Notes: a model not told the origin generated them from the sequence alone. Numbered from the stretch's first letter, positions 1-7,689 are shown. The stretch is DNA of 11,617 nt from Rhodobacter sp. (GCA_003536295.1 DPZQ01000058.1:1321-12937), one strand, 5' to 3'. Program-made: numbers and translations.

Positions 1-108
1 ACCGGCGAAGAGATGCCCGTTGCAGTGCCCATGATTGAAGATGCCGCAACCCAAGCGCTTAATGAAGCCAAAACCGTATCATCTTTGGATGAGGAAGCCC
101 TAAAATGA
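1..108 (+). CDS. TRAP transporter small permease (DctQ type), C-terminal fragment
   Basis: Frame 1 is open from the window edge to a TGA at 106-108, giving 35 residues that end in SLDEEALK. The TGA overlaps the ATG of the following TRAP large permease (ATGA). TRAP operons normally run receptor, small permease, large permease, so the gene directly before a DctM should be DctQ. The visible tail is acidic and hydrophilic, has no membrane segment, and would be the cytoplasmic C-terminus after the fourth helix. The residues themselves carry no diagnostic motif, so the call rests on position. The start and the solute receptor lie outside the window. Confidence 0.6.
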   Translation, partial: TGEEMPVAVPMIEDAATQALNEAKTVSSLDEEALK

Positions 109-1481
109 CCACTATTGAAATTGCGATCCTTTTATCCGGGGTTTTGGTGCTGTTGGTGCTGATTGGCGTGAGGGTGGCCTTTGCCACCGCGATGATAGGC
201 ATCACGGGCATGTTTATCTTTTATATGACTGAAAAAGGCATGGACCCGGGCCGTGCTATGCTGGTGACATTGAAACTTTCTGGACAAATTCCCCATTCCA
301 AAACGGCAAGCCATGTTTTGGGACTTATTCCTGTTTTTATTTTGATTGGCTATTTAGCCTATTTTGCAGGCCTAACTAAGGCTATATTTGAGGCGGCCAA
401 GCGCTGGGTGGGCTGGCTACCTGGCGGCATGGGGGTTGCAACCATTTTCTCAACCGCTGGTTTTGCCGCAGTTTCGGGCGCTTCAGTTGCCACGTCGGCG
501 GTGTTTGCACGCATCGCCATCCCCGAAATGCTGGCCTTGGGCTATGACAAGCGCTTTGCGGCGGGAGTTGTGGCCGCGGGGGGGACTTTGGCCTCACTTA
601 TCCCGCCCTCGGCCATTTTGGTCATATATGCGATTATCACCGAAGGGTCGGTGGGCAAACTTTTGATGGCAGGGTTTATTCCTGGTGCTGTTTCGGCGGT
701 GATCTATGCGGTGATGATCGTGGGCATGGCCAAGCGAAATCCCAAACTCGGCCCGCCCGTCACGGGTTATAGCTGGTCTGAGCGTTTCGCGTCACTTCCA
801 GCTGCTGCGCCTATTTTGTTTGTGGTAGCGATCATCATGTATTGCATATATGGCGGCTGGGGCACGCCCACGGAAGCGGGCGCTTTAGGGGCCTTTGTGG
901 TGCTTTGTATGGCGCTTTATCGAGGCATGCGCTGGAAAGATCTGTCAGGTGCATTGATTGAAAGTGCTAAGTTAACCACTATGATTTTTACAATGATCTG
1001 GGGCGTCTTGATCTTTGTACGCTATTTGGGCTTTGCTGATTTGCCAAATACATTTGCGGCCTTTATCGCTGGGCTGCATCAGCCGGCGATATTGACCTTG
1101 TTAATAATCTTAGGGGTTTATGTGATCTTGGGCATGTTTATGGATGCGATCGGCATGCTGATCTTGACCTTGCCTGTCACTTACCCTGCCGTGATAGCAC
1201 TGAATGGTGGGATAGATATCACGCGCGAAGCCTCATCCCTGGGCATGTCGGGTGAGGAATGCGGTATTTGGTTTGGTATTATCGTGGTAAAAATGGCTGA
1301 ACTTTGCCTAATCACGCCACCAATTGGTTTGAACTGTTTTGTAGTAGCCGGCGTGAGGCCTGATATTTCGGTGCAGGATGTGTTTCGTGGCGCATCGCCG
1401 TTTTTCGTTGCCGATGTGGTGACTGTTGGCGTTCTGATTGCCTTTCCGGGCATCGTTCTTTGGCTGCCCAACCTTCTATGA
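105..1481 (+). CDS. TRAP transporter large permease, DctM family
   Basis: Protein of 458 residues, very hydrophobic, with about a dozen predicted membrane segments. This is the transport subunit of a tripartite ATP-independent periplasmic transporter, which moves organic acids inward using the sodium gradient together with a small permease and a periplasmic receptor. Family signatures are visible: SGASVATSA (124-132), AAGGTLASLIPPS (157-169), GTPTEAGALGA (253-263) and TPPIGLN (404-410). It has a polar insertion of about 18 residues (370-387, around ITREASSLGMSGEECG) before the last conserved segment, which the second DctM in this window (5096-6415) lacks. The start ATG overlaps the stop of the preceding gene and its own stop overlaps the ATG of the BKACE gene, so all three appear translationally coupled. 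The substrate cannot be read from the sequence; the coupled enzyme suggests a beta-keto acid or a precursor of one. Confidence 0.93.
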   Translation: MTTIEIAILLSGVLVLLVLIGVRVAFATAMIGITGMFIFYMTEKGMDPGRAMLVTLKLSGQIPHSKTASHVLGLIPVFILIGYLAYFAGLTKAIFEAAKRWVGWLPGGMGVATIFSTAGFAAVSGASVATSAVFARIAIPEMLALGYDKRFAAGVVAAGGTLASLIPPSAILVIYAIITEGSVGKLLMAGFIPGAVSAVIYAVMIVGMAKRNPKLGPPVTGYSWSERFASLPAAAPILFVVAIIMYCIYGGWGTPTEAGALGAFVVLCMALYRGMRWKDLSGALIESAKLTTMIFTMIWGVLIFVRYLGFADLPNTFAAFIAGLHQPAILTLLIILGVYVILGMFMDAIGMLILTLPVTYPAVIALNGGIDITREASSLGMSGEECGIWFGIIVVKMAELCLITPPIGLNCFVVAGVRPDISVQDVFRGASPFFVADVVTVGVLIAFPGIVLWLPNLL

Positions 1482-2257
1482 GTGCGCTGCCCTATCTGAT
1501 GGTCGCGCCCAACGGGGCGCGGCGCACCAAAGCCGACCATCCAGCTTTGCCCCTAACTTTGCCCGAGCTTGTCACCTGCGCGGGCGCTTGTGCCAAGATG
1601 GGTGCAGACGGCATACATGTGCATCTACGCGACGCACACGGGGGCCATCTTTTGGATGCGGGCCTTTATCAAGAAACCCTGGCTGAGCTGCGCCGTACCG
1701 TGCCCCAAATGGCCCTGCAAATAACAACCGAGGCGGTAGGCCTTTATGATGCGCCAGCGCAGCGCGCCGTTGCGCTAAATGGCGGCGCGCCCCTTGTCTC
1801 AGCCTCGGTGGTAGAGCTGCACCGTGACACACCAGAGGCCGTCAATCAAAGTTTTTACCAAGAATGCGCAGACCGCGGTATTGCGCTGCAGCATATTCTT
1901 TATAGTCCCAGCGATTTTGTGCTTTTAAAGCGGTTGCTGCCCAGCGATCTGTTTCACAGCCCCGCTATGCAACTGATCTTTGTGCTGGGGCGCTATTCGG
2001 TCGATCAAGAAAGCGACCCCCAAGATCTGATGCCGTATTTAGAAACGCTGAAAAACTATAAAATTACGCCAGATTGGGCGATCTGCGCCTTTGGCCGCAA
2101 TGAAACAGCTTGCTTGTTGGCCGCACATCAACAGGGCGGAAAACTACGCGTGGGATTTGAAAATTCGCTATGGAATGCCGATGGGCTCTTGGCGACGGAT
2201 AATGCCGCCCGCGTAGAAGAGGTGGCACGCCACCTCCGCGGCAACTCTAGCGTCTAG
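1478..2257 (+). CDS. Beta-keto acid cleavage enzyme (BKACE, DUF849 family)
   Basis: Protein of 259 residues. BKACE enzymes are zinc-dependent and condense a beta-keto acid with acetyl-CoA, releasing acetoacetate and a new acyl-CoA; Kce of lysine fermentation is the best known. The N-terminal stretch APNGARRTKADHP (10-22) is typical of the family. The zinc ligands map to H47 and H49 in GIHVHLRD and E228 in RVGFENSLW, with R224 nearby on the TIM-barrel face. The residue after E228 is Asn (N229), whereas I recall an Asp there in Kce. The protein is slightly shorter than Kce (about 275 residues). I chose ATG 1478 because it overlaps the permease stop (ATGA); an in-frame TTG at 1460 would add six residues inside the permease gene without a better ribosome site. 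The gene is last in the operon. The exact substrate is unknown. Confidence 0.88.
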   Translation: MSALPYLMVAPNGARRTKADHPALPLTLPELVTCAGACAKMGADGIHVHLRDAHGGHLLDAGLYQETLAELRRTVPQMALQITTEAVGLYDAPAQRAVALNGGAPLVSASVVELHRDTPEAVNQSFYQECADRGIALQHILYSPSDFVLLKRLLPSDLFHSPAMQLIFVLGRYSVDQESDPQDLMPYLETLKNYKITPDWAICAFGRNETACLLAAHQQGGKLRVGFENSLWNADGLLATDNAARVEEVARHLRGNSSV

Positions 2258-2283
2258 ACACTGAGGCGAGTACGCCGATTTGA

Positions 2284-2596
2284 TCAAGAATTTTTTTTAA
2301 TCTGGTGATCAAGACCCGTACTTACATAAAAGCACGCAGTCTTTAATTTATCAAAACGTTGGCGCAAAGCTGCTTTTTCGGCTCCCTTAAAGTCATTCCT
2401 AAGCCGACCCTATAGTCGCCATAACTAAAACATAATAGCCAATGAAATGTGACGCATGGCCGCTAGAAATTAGAGCTGTATAAGCGATGTCTGGGCCCAT
2501 TTCTTGCAATATTTCTGCATCTAGAATACCTGCGAAATTGAGTGCCGCCTCAGTGGCTGGGCCAATATTTCTAAAACTTCTAATTGGTGTACGCAA
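2284..2596 (-). pseudogene. TfoX C-terminal-domain protein, frameshifted remnant
   Basis: Reading the minus strand from a TTG at 2596, the frame gives RTPIRSFRNIGPATEAALN and later SGHASHFIGYYVLVMATIG, which matches the stand-alone TfoX/Sxy C-terminal (helix-hairpin-helix-like) proteins of Rhodobacterales. That frame stops at a TAG (2399-2401). Shifting by one base at the CCC run near 2408-2410 continues the family pattern as GRLRNDFKGAEKAALRQRFDKLK and ends at TGA 2284-2286. The expected family text here is roughly GRPWNDCKGAEK, so the alignment is restored with the right spacing and one surplus base. There is no ATG start or good ribosome site, and the tail after FDKLK looks like run-through. 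With the flanks this accounts for the gap 2258-2704; I see nothing clear in 2597-2704. A sequencing error is the main alternative to true decay. Confidence 0.65.
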
Positions 2597-2704
2597 ATGG
2601 GGCCTTTGGAGCGAATGCCGGGCAATGCACCCATTTTACTGTTGAAAAATATTTGTATCCGCAGTCTCAAATTGGCAAGGGCAAGGTGGGTCTTTGGGCC
2701 GCCG

Positions 2705-3355
2705 TTATAAAGTCGCGCTAGAAGCTATCAGGTGGTGAAACTTCTCACCCTGCACTGAGACATGTTTGCGCATTTCCTCTGCCGCGAGTTCACCCTTGTT
2801 TTGTGACAAGGCGTCTAAGATTGCTTTATGTTCGGCCATAGACTGACCCAGGCGCCCCCTAAGTTTCAGTTGAATACGCCGAAATGGTCGCAACCGGCGT
2901 TGCAATCGTTCAGTTTCGGCCCTTAAAAAACTATTGGCCGATTCTTGGTAAAGTATCTGATGAAATGTTTCATTTTCTTGAAAATAGCCCTCGGTATCGC
3001 CCGCTTGAACCGAGAGTTCGCACTTTTCATTAGCCTTATAGAGGGCAGAAAGCGCATGGTCTGAAATGCGCAACGCTGCAAAACGCACGCAAGCGGCTTC
3101 TAATTCGGCCATCACTTCAAACATTTCGAGCAGTTCAATTGCGGTGGGGTTTTTGATAAAAACACCACGTCTTGGAATTTTTTGTGCTAATCCAGAAGTG
3201 ACAAGCTGTTGTAATGCCTCACGAATTGGAGTTCTAGAGACCCCAAACATTTCAGCTAGCGTGGTTTCATCAAGATGCTGTCCATTCGCGAAATGCCCCG
3301 TGAGGACCATTTCTTCAAGCTCAGAGCTAATGTTGCGCGCAGAAACCTTATCCAT
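2705..3355 (-). CDS. matR: GntR-family transcriptional regulator with FCD domain (MatR-like)
   Basis: Protein of 216 residues. A winged helix-turn-helix occupies about residues 5-68, with the GntR core TTLAEMFGVSRTPIREAL (31-48) and the wing PRRGVFI (61-67). An all-helical FCD ligand domain follows (about 74-205), with candidate metal or ligand positions N128 and H132 in NETFH, H176 in EHKAIL and H198 in RKHV. FCD regulators of the FadR/VanR group bind small organic acids and usually act as repressors released by the effector. The gene is divergent from the malonate operon, the arrangement known for MatR of rhizobial mat loci, and the shared intergenic region holds a GntR-type palindrome. Malonate or malonyl-CoA as effector is inference. 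The ATG at 3353-3355 lacks a strong ribosome site; no better in-frame start was seen. The symbol is given by context. Confidence 0.85.
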   Translation of the reverse strand: MDKVSARNISSELEEMVLTGHFANGQHLDETTLAEMFGVSRTPIREALQQLVTSGLAQKIPRRGVFIKNPTAIELLEMFEVMAELEAACVRFAALRISDHALSALYKANEKCELSVQAGDTEGYFQENETFHQILYQESANSFLRAETERLQRRLRPFRRIQLKLRGRLGQSMAEHKAILDALSQNKGELAAEEMRKHVSVQGEKFHHLIASSATL

Positions 3356-3400
3356 GCCTGACCATAGTCAAGGCGCAACGCGGATGCAATTCTAGATTTA

Positions 3401-3410
3401 TTGTATACAA
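3401..3410. promoter_or_regulatory. Likely MatR/GntR operator, perfect palindrome TTGTATACAA
   Basis: This 10-bp perfect inverted repeat lies between the divergent regulator and matP, 45 bp from the regulator start and 80 bp from the matP start. GntR regulators of the FadR group bind short AT-centred palindromes with this core, and from memory the MatR site of Rhizobium leguminosarum bv. trifolii has the form TCTTGTA/TACACGA, which matches here at 11 of 14 positions. A TTGACT at 3416-3421 just downstream could be the -35 of the matP promoter, but I see no convincing -10 at the right distance. On the minus strand TACAAT (3405-3400) overlaps the palindrome and could be the -10 of the regulator, allowing autorepression. 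Confidence 0.65.
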
Positions 3411-3490
3411 GGATATTGACTTTGGATGTCTGTGCGAAGACTTTGGCTTATCGTGATTTAAACATGCGATACATTCTTCGGGAGGAAGAC

Positions 3491-4477
3491 ATGAAAAACT
3501 TAAATATTTTTACAACTGCAATCGCCGCTGTGGTGGCATCAGTTACCCTTGCTCAGGCTGAAACGTTGCGCCTTTCGCATCAATGGTCTGAAAGCGATGT
3601 ACGTCATCAAGTGGCCCAAATGGTTGCTGATGAAGTTGCTGCGGCCAATGTTGATTTAGACATCCAAATTTATCCAAACCAAACTTTGTTTAAAGCAAAA
3701 GAGCAATATACGCCGCTGTCACGTGGACAAGTGGATATGATTGTATTCCCGTTGTCCTATGCCGGTGGTCAGCAGCCAGCTTATAATTTGACCTTGATGC
3801 CCGGTATGGTTAAAAATCATGATCACGGAGCACGTCTATCACATTCGCCTTTCATGGAAAAAATAAGCGAAATCATGGCTGAAGACGACATTATGGTCGT
3901 GACGCATGGCTATTTGGCCGGTGGCTTTGGATCTAACAAGGGCTGCATCACTAATCCTGACGATATGCCGGGAGTGACAATCCGCGCAGCGGGCAAGGCC
4001 TTTGAGCAAATGTTAGCTGGTGCAGGGGCTTCAATTGCATCAATGGCTTCATCCGAAGCCTATCCAGCTTTGCAATCTGGCGTTTTAGATGCGATCAACA
4101 CGTCGTCTGAGAGCTTTGTCAGCTATCGGCTTTATGAGCAGGTGAAATGCTATACACCAGCGGGCGATTTTGCGCTTTGGTTTATGTATCAACCCTTGTT
4201 GATGAATAAATCAACCTTTGAAGCACTGAATCCCGCGCAACAAGCAGCATTGCTTGCCGCTGGCGCAAAAGCAGAAGCCTTTTATCTTGGCGAAGCGAAA
4301 AAAGGTGATGCGATTGCCGCAAAAACCTTTGCCGATGCAGGGGTAGAGCTGGCCGAAATGACCGAAGCAGATTTCAACGCGTGGCGTGAGTTGGCAAAAA
4401 CAACTTCTTATCCCGCTTTTGTTGCAGAAACGCCGAATGGGCAAGCTTTGCTCGATCTTGCTTTGTCTGTCGAATAA
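3491..4477 (+). CDS. matP: TRAP transporter solute-binding protein (DctP family), probable malonate receptor
   Basis: Protein of 328 residues, the usual size for DctP-type periplasmic receptors. Residues 1-23 form a Sec signal peptide with a likely cut after AQA, leaving mature ETLRLSHQW. The conserved carboxylate-binding arginine of the family is R165 in GVTIRAAGKAFEQML (161-175), followed by the typical SSEAYPALQSGVLDA (187-201). In TRAP systems this arginine forms a salt bridge with the substrate acid group. The gene heads an operon ending in malonyl-CoA decarboxylase and synthetase, matching matPQMAB of Sinorhizobium meliloti, so malonate is the likely ligand. The start is ATG 3491, preceded by a strong GGAGGA at 3481-3486; upstream in-frame starts would place extra residues before the signal peptide and run through the operator. 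Specificity for malonate is inferred from context, not from pocket residues. Confidence 0.9.
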   Translation: MKNLNIFTTAIAAVVASVTLAQAETLRLSHQWSESDVRHQVAQMVADEVAAANVDLDIQIYPNQTLFKAKEQYTPLSRGQVDMIVFPLSYAGGQQPAYNLTLMPGMVKNHDHGARLSHSPFMEKISEIMAEDDIMVVTHGYLAGGFGSNKGCITNPDDMPGVTIRAAGKAFEQMLAGAGASIASMASSEAYPALQSGVLDAINTSSESFVSYRLYEQVKCYTPAGDFALWFMYQPLLMNKSTFEALNPAQQAALLAAGAKAEAFYLGEAKKGDAIAAKTFADAGVELAEMTEADFNAWRELAKTTSYPAFVAETPNGQALLDLALSVE

Positions 4478-4484
4478 TGCTTCC

Positions 4485-4514
4485 CCCCAACTCAAGATCC
4501 GTCTTGAGTTGGGG
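4485..4514 (+). terminator. Perfect 13-bp hairpin between matP and matQ (attenuator or mRNA-stabilising stem)
   Basis: The arms 4485-4497 and 4502-4514 are exact complements (CCCCAACTCAAGA and TCTTGAGTTGGGG) around a TCCG loop, starting 7 bases after the matP stop. The tail CCCATTTTC is only weakly U-rich, so a partial terminator or 3'-end stabiliser fits better than full termination. Such stems are common after binding-protein genes, where the receptor is needed in excess over its permease. The downstream genes have no other evident promoter, so read-through would be required. Confidence 0.75.
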
Positions 4515-4541
4515 CCCATTTTCTAGAAAGGGTTTGGGCCC

Positions 4542-5096
4542 GTGCGTGCGCAAATTTCTATAAGTTATGCCATCATTAAGGTGGTAAATACCCTGTCAGG
4601 TTTTTGTGGTCTAATTTCGGCGGTTATGATCCTGCTGTCTGTTTTTATTACCTGTCAAATGATTTTCCTGCGCTCCGTAATGGGAGTGTCCACAGTTTGG
4701 CAGACCGAAGCAGTGATTTATTTGATGATTGCTGCGACGCTTATCGGCTTGCCATATGTGCAGAAATTGCGTGGTCATGTCGGAGTTGATCTATTGCCAA
4801 CTTTGTTGCCGCCACATTGGAAGCAGACTTTAACGCTTATGTCCCTTGTAATTACCGCCAGCATGATTTTGATTATGTTGGTTTATGGATGGGAAATGTT
4901 TGAGCTGGCCGCCCGCAAGAAGTGGCGCTCGGAAACAGTTTGGGCAGTGCCTTTGTGGATCCCTTATATTTTCGTTCCTTTGGGATTTGGCCTTTTTTTG
5001 CTGCAGCTAATTGCTGACATCTGGCAAACTGCTGCAGGCCAGGGGTCGGACAACTTAGTTCAAATTGACCAAACAGAATACAAGGACATCTCCTGA
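4542..5096 (+). CDS. matQ: TRAP transporter small permease (DctQ family)
   Basis: Protein of 184 residues with four hydrophobic segments at about 12-38, 53-72, 92-115 and 135-160, the classic DctQ layout. It pairs with the large permease to form the membrane part of the TRAP transporter. The start is GTG 4542, 9 bases after AAAGGG (4527-4532); no ATG occurs in frame until residue 29, which would cut off the first membrane helix. A GGGCCC immediately precedes the GTG and is repeated at 4512-4517 in the hairpin's right arm. The stop overlaps the matM ATG by one base (TGATG). The polar tail after about residue 163 is presumably cytoplasmic. Confidence 0.88.
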   Translation: MRAQISISYAIIKVVNTLSGFCGLISAVMILLSVFITCQMIFLRSVMGVSTVWQTEAVIYLMIAATLIGLPYVQKLRGHVGVDLLPTLLPPHWKQTLTLMSLVITASMILIMLVYGWEMFELAARKKWRSETVWAVPLWIPYIFVPLGFGLFLLQLIADIWQTAAGQGSDNLVQIDQTEYKDIS

Positions 5097-6415
5097 TGGA
5101 TCCGCTTTCACTTGGCGCCTTGATCGCCTTTTTTACCGTTATTGTCTTGTTTTCAGGGGTTCCTGTTGGGGCTGGTTTGCTGATTGTCGCGACCGGATTT
5201 TTGTTTGTTTTTGATGGACCTAGATCCCTACAAGCATTACCTGAATTATTTTATGCCGAACTTAACAGTTTTGCACTTTTGTCTATTCCAATGTTTATCA
5301 TTATGGGGGCAGCTATTTCGTCAACCCGTGCGGGGCCTGACCTGTATGAAGCGCTTGAGCGTTGGTTAACCCGTGTTCCAGGTGGCCTGTTAGTGTCTAA
5401 CCTTGGGGCCTGTGCGCTGTTTGCGGCGATGTCAGGTTCGTCGCCTGCCACTTGTGCTGCAATTGGAAAAATGGGCATCCCAGAAATGCGCAAACGTGGT
5501 TACCCAGATGAAGTTGCCGCAGGTTCGATTGCTGCGGGCGGGACCTTGGGTATTTTGATTCCGCCTTCGGTCACGATGATTGTTTATGGAATTGCCACGG
5601 AAACATCGATCGGCAGACTTTTCTTAGCGGGGGTTTTCCCGGGCCTATTGTTGGTTTCATTGTTCATAGCATGGGCTATTTTTGATACTTGGCGCCGTGG
5701 TGCAGGCTCCGCAGCATTAAGTGGGGTGAGTTATAGCTGGGCTCAAAAATTTGAAATTTTGCCACGTGTTGTTCCATTTTTGTTAATCATCATTGGCGTG
5801 CTTTATGCTCTTTACGGCGGAATTTCGACGCCATCTGAAACGGCAGCTGTTGGCGCGCTATTGTGCATTGTGGTAGCAGTGATTGTTTACAAGCTTTATA
5901 AACCAAAAGACCTTTGGGCGATCATGCGCGACTCGACAAGAGAAAGCGTGATGATCCTTTTCATAATTGGGGCCGCCGGCGTTTTTTCTTACATGCTGTC
6001 GTCATTGTACATCACGCAGTCGGTCGCCGAATGGATTGCGGCATTGAATGTGAACCGTTGGGTTTTGATGGCGATTATCAACGTTTTCTTGCTTGTATCG
6101 GGGTTTTTCTTGCCGCCCGTTGCCGTGATCTTGATGTCAGCGCCGATCTTGCTGCCGATCATTACGGTGGCAGGATTTGATCCCTATTGGTTTGCGGTGA
6201 TTGTAACCATCAATATGGAAATTGGCCTTATAACGCCACCAGTTGGGCTTAATCTTTATGTAATAAACGGCATCGCTCCTGATATTTCACTTAAAAAGAT
6301 CCTGATTGGATCATTTCCCTTTGTGATGTGTATGGTCTTGGCAATTGTCATCTTGTCGATATTTCCGGGCATTGCCACATGGTTGCCAAATGCAGTCATG
6401 GATCAAGCAATATGA
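5096..6415 (+). CDS. matM: TRAP transporter large permease (DctM family), probable malonate permease
   Basis: Protein of 439 residues with about twelve membrane segments. Family motifs are SGSSPAT (113-119), AAGGTLGILIPPS (146-158), STPSETAAVGA (244-254) and TPPVGLN (380-386). It is the sodium-coupled transport subunit working with MatP and MatQ. Start ATG 5096 overlaps the matQ stop and has AAGGA at 5082-5086. Its stop overlaps the matA start (ATGA), so permease and decarboxylase are translationally coupled. It is similar in design to the DctM at 105-1481 but lacks that protein's polar insertion, and the two are clearly diverged rather than a recent duplication. Malonate as substrate follows from the downstream enzymes. 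Confidence 0.93.
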   Translation: MDPLSLGALIAFFTVIVLFSGVPVGAGLLIVATGFLFVFDGPRSLQALPELFYAELNSFALLSIPMFIIMGAAISSTRAGPDLYEALERWLTRVPGGLLVSNLGACALFAAMSGSSPATCAAIGKMGIPEMRKRGYPDEVAAGSIAAGGTLGILIPPSVTMIVYGIATETSIGRLFLAGVFPGLLLVSLFIAWAIFDTWRRGAGSAALSGVSYSWAQKFEILPRVVPFLLIIIGVLYALYGGISTPSETAAVGALLCIVVAVIVYKLYKPKDLWAIMRDSTRESVMILFIIGAAGVFSYMLSSLYITQSVAEWIAALNVNRWVLMAIINVFLLVSGFFLPPVAVILMSAPILLPIITVAGFDPYWFAVIVTINMEIGLITPPVGLNLYVINGIAPDISLKKILIGSFPFVMCMVLAIVILSIFPGIATWLPNAVMDQAI

Positions 6416-7689
6416 GTATTCTTGCTGATTTGATGAACAGCTTGATTGACCGAAATTATCTAAGATTTAGCACCGTTGAATTGGATAATCGCTCGCTTGA
6501 GGATCTGATTGGAGATCTTCTAAGCGCGCGTGGTGAAGTGTCGGGGATGAAAATGGCTCATCAAGTATTGGACCGCTATGAAGGGTTCACACCTGATGAA
6601 AAGAAGAGTTTTTTTAAATTGCTGCGCAGTAGGTTGGACATTGACCCTAAGCTCGTGCGTCAAGCGCTTGATGATTATGAAGCACACCCCTCAAAGGCCC
6701 ATTATGCAGCCTTTGCCGCGACAGCGGAACCCAAGCGCCAAGAGTTGATCCGTCGTCTTAATCAAACTGATGGGGCAACCCATCGCTTGGTGAAAATGCG
6801 CGCTGATTTACAAAAAATGGCGCGCCAAGAATCAGATCTTGAAGTAATCGATAAAGATTTCAAACATTTATTTGAGTCATGGTTTAACCGTGGTTTTTTG
6901 GTACTTCGCCCCATAAGCTGGCAAAGTCCCGCCAACATTTTAGAAAAAATAATTGCCTATGAAGCTGTGCATGCCATCAATAATTGGGATGAGCTGCGTA
7001 GAAGATTGGCCCCTGCAGACAGGCGCTGTTTTGCGTTTTTTCACCCCGCGATGGCGGATGAGCCGCTCATTTTTGTAGAGGTGGCGCTGACCAAAGGCAT
7101 ACCAAGCTCGATCCAGTCCGTCTTAGAAAGCGACCGAAGCGAAACCCCTCCTAAACAGGCCGATACAGCTGTTTTCTATTCGATCTCAAACTGCCAAGCA
7201 GGGCTTGCGGGCATTTCGTTTGGTAATTCTCTGATTAAGCAAGTGGTCACCGATTTATCTCGCAGCTTACCAAATTTAAAAAACTTCGTTACCCTTTCGC
7301 CTTTGCCGGGTTTTCGAAAATGGGCCAAAAGCTGTGACAGAGAAGAAGAACTTTTGGTTTCAGAACAGGCGCGCGCTTTGGCCGCTGAATATTTGCTTTT
7401 AGCAAAGGGAACAGGTTTTTTACCGCTTGACCCTGTTGCGAGGTTTCACTTGGGCAATGGTGCCTTAATTGAGGCCATTCACAGTCAGGCTGATCTGTCT
7501 GACAATGGCGTCGCGCAGTCTGGCTCGGTTATGGTAAACTACCTATATGATCTAGGCCGTTTGACGGCGAATGTGGAAAAATATTCCTCGTTACAAGAAG
7601 TGACAGCCTCGACCTCGGTCAAAACATTGGCACGTCAGGCGCAAAAACGCCTCGAGACCCAAACTTCAAGGAAAAGCATCCATGCCTAA
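6412..7689 (+). CDS. matA: Malonyl-CoA decarboxylase
   Basis: Protein of 425 residues that converts malonyl-CoA to acetyl-CoA and CO2 in the cytoplasm. An N-terminal helical region (about 1-150) is followed by the GNAT-fold catalytic domain. Recognisable stretches are FFHPAMADEPLIFVEVAL (209-226), FYSISNCQAGLAGISFGN (255-272), LSPLPGF (295-301) and PVARFHLGNGA (341-351). Aligned by eye to the human enzyme, the catalytic Ser (S329 in LSPIPGF) is S296 here and the catalytic His (H423 in NFHLQNG) is H346. The Ser-His distance is 50 residues here against 94 in human, as expected for the compact bacterial form. I chose ATG 6412 because it overlaps the matM stop; an in-frame upstream ATG at 6328 would add 28 Cys/His-rich residues read out of the permease gene. 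It overlaps matB by 8 bases. Confidence 0.95.
   Translation: MSILADLMNSLIDRNYLRFSTVELDNRSLEDLIGDLLSARGEVSGMKMAHQVLDRYEGFTPDEKKSFFKLLRSRLDIDPKLVRQALDDYEAHPSKAHYAAFAATAEPKRQELIRRLNQTDGATHRLVKMRADLQKMARQESDLEVIDKDFKHLFESWFNRGFLVLRPISWQSPANILEKIIAYEAVHAINNWDELRRRLAPADRRCFAFFHPAMADEPLIFVEVALTKGIPSSIQSVLESDRSETPPKQADTAVFYSISNCQAGLAGISFGNSLIKQVVTDLSRSLPNLKNFVTLSPLPGFRKWAKSCDREEELLVSEQARALAAEYLLLAKGTGFLPLDPVARFHLGNGALIEAIHSQADLSDNGVAQSGSVMVNYLYDLGRLTANVEKYSSLQEVTASTSVKTLARQAQKRLETQTSRKSIHA

Noticed and set aside
1181..1540. A 119-residue open frame on the minus strand opposite the left permease and BKACE start.
   Set aside because: It is antisense to two clear genes, has low-complexity polar composition and no recognisable domain.
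2219..2298. GC-rich hairpin at the end of the BKACE gene (GAGGTGG/CCACCTC, 2219-2236) and an 8-T run at 2291-2298 as a terminator.
   Set aside because: The hairpin lies within coding sequence and is more than 50 bases from the T run; only a 4-bp stem (GGCG/CGCC) and an AT-rich repeat lie between, so a terminator is not supported.
3401..3490. N-terminal extension of matP by 30 residues from a TTG inside the palindrome.
   Set aside because: It would translate through the operator and place a polar segment before the signal peptide; ATG 3491 has a strong GGAGGA site.
6328..6411. Upstream start for malonyl-CoA decarboxylase adding 28 residues.
   Set aside because: The extension is an out-of-frame reading of matM, not family sequence; ATG 6412 gives the usual ATGA coupling.
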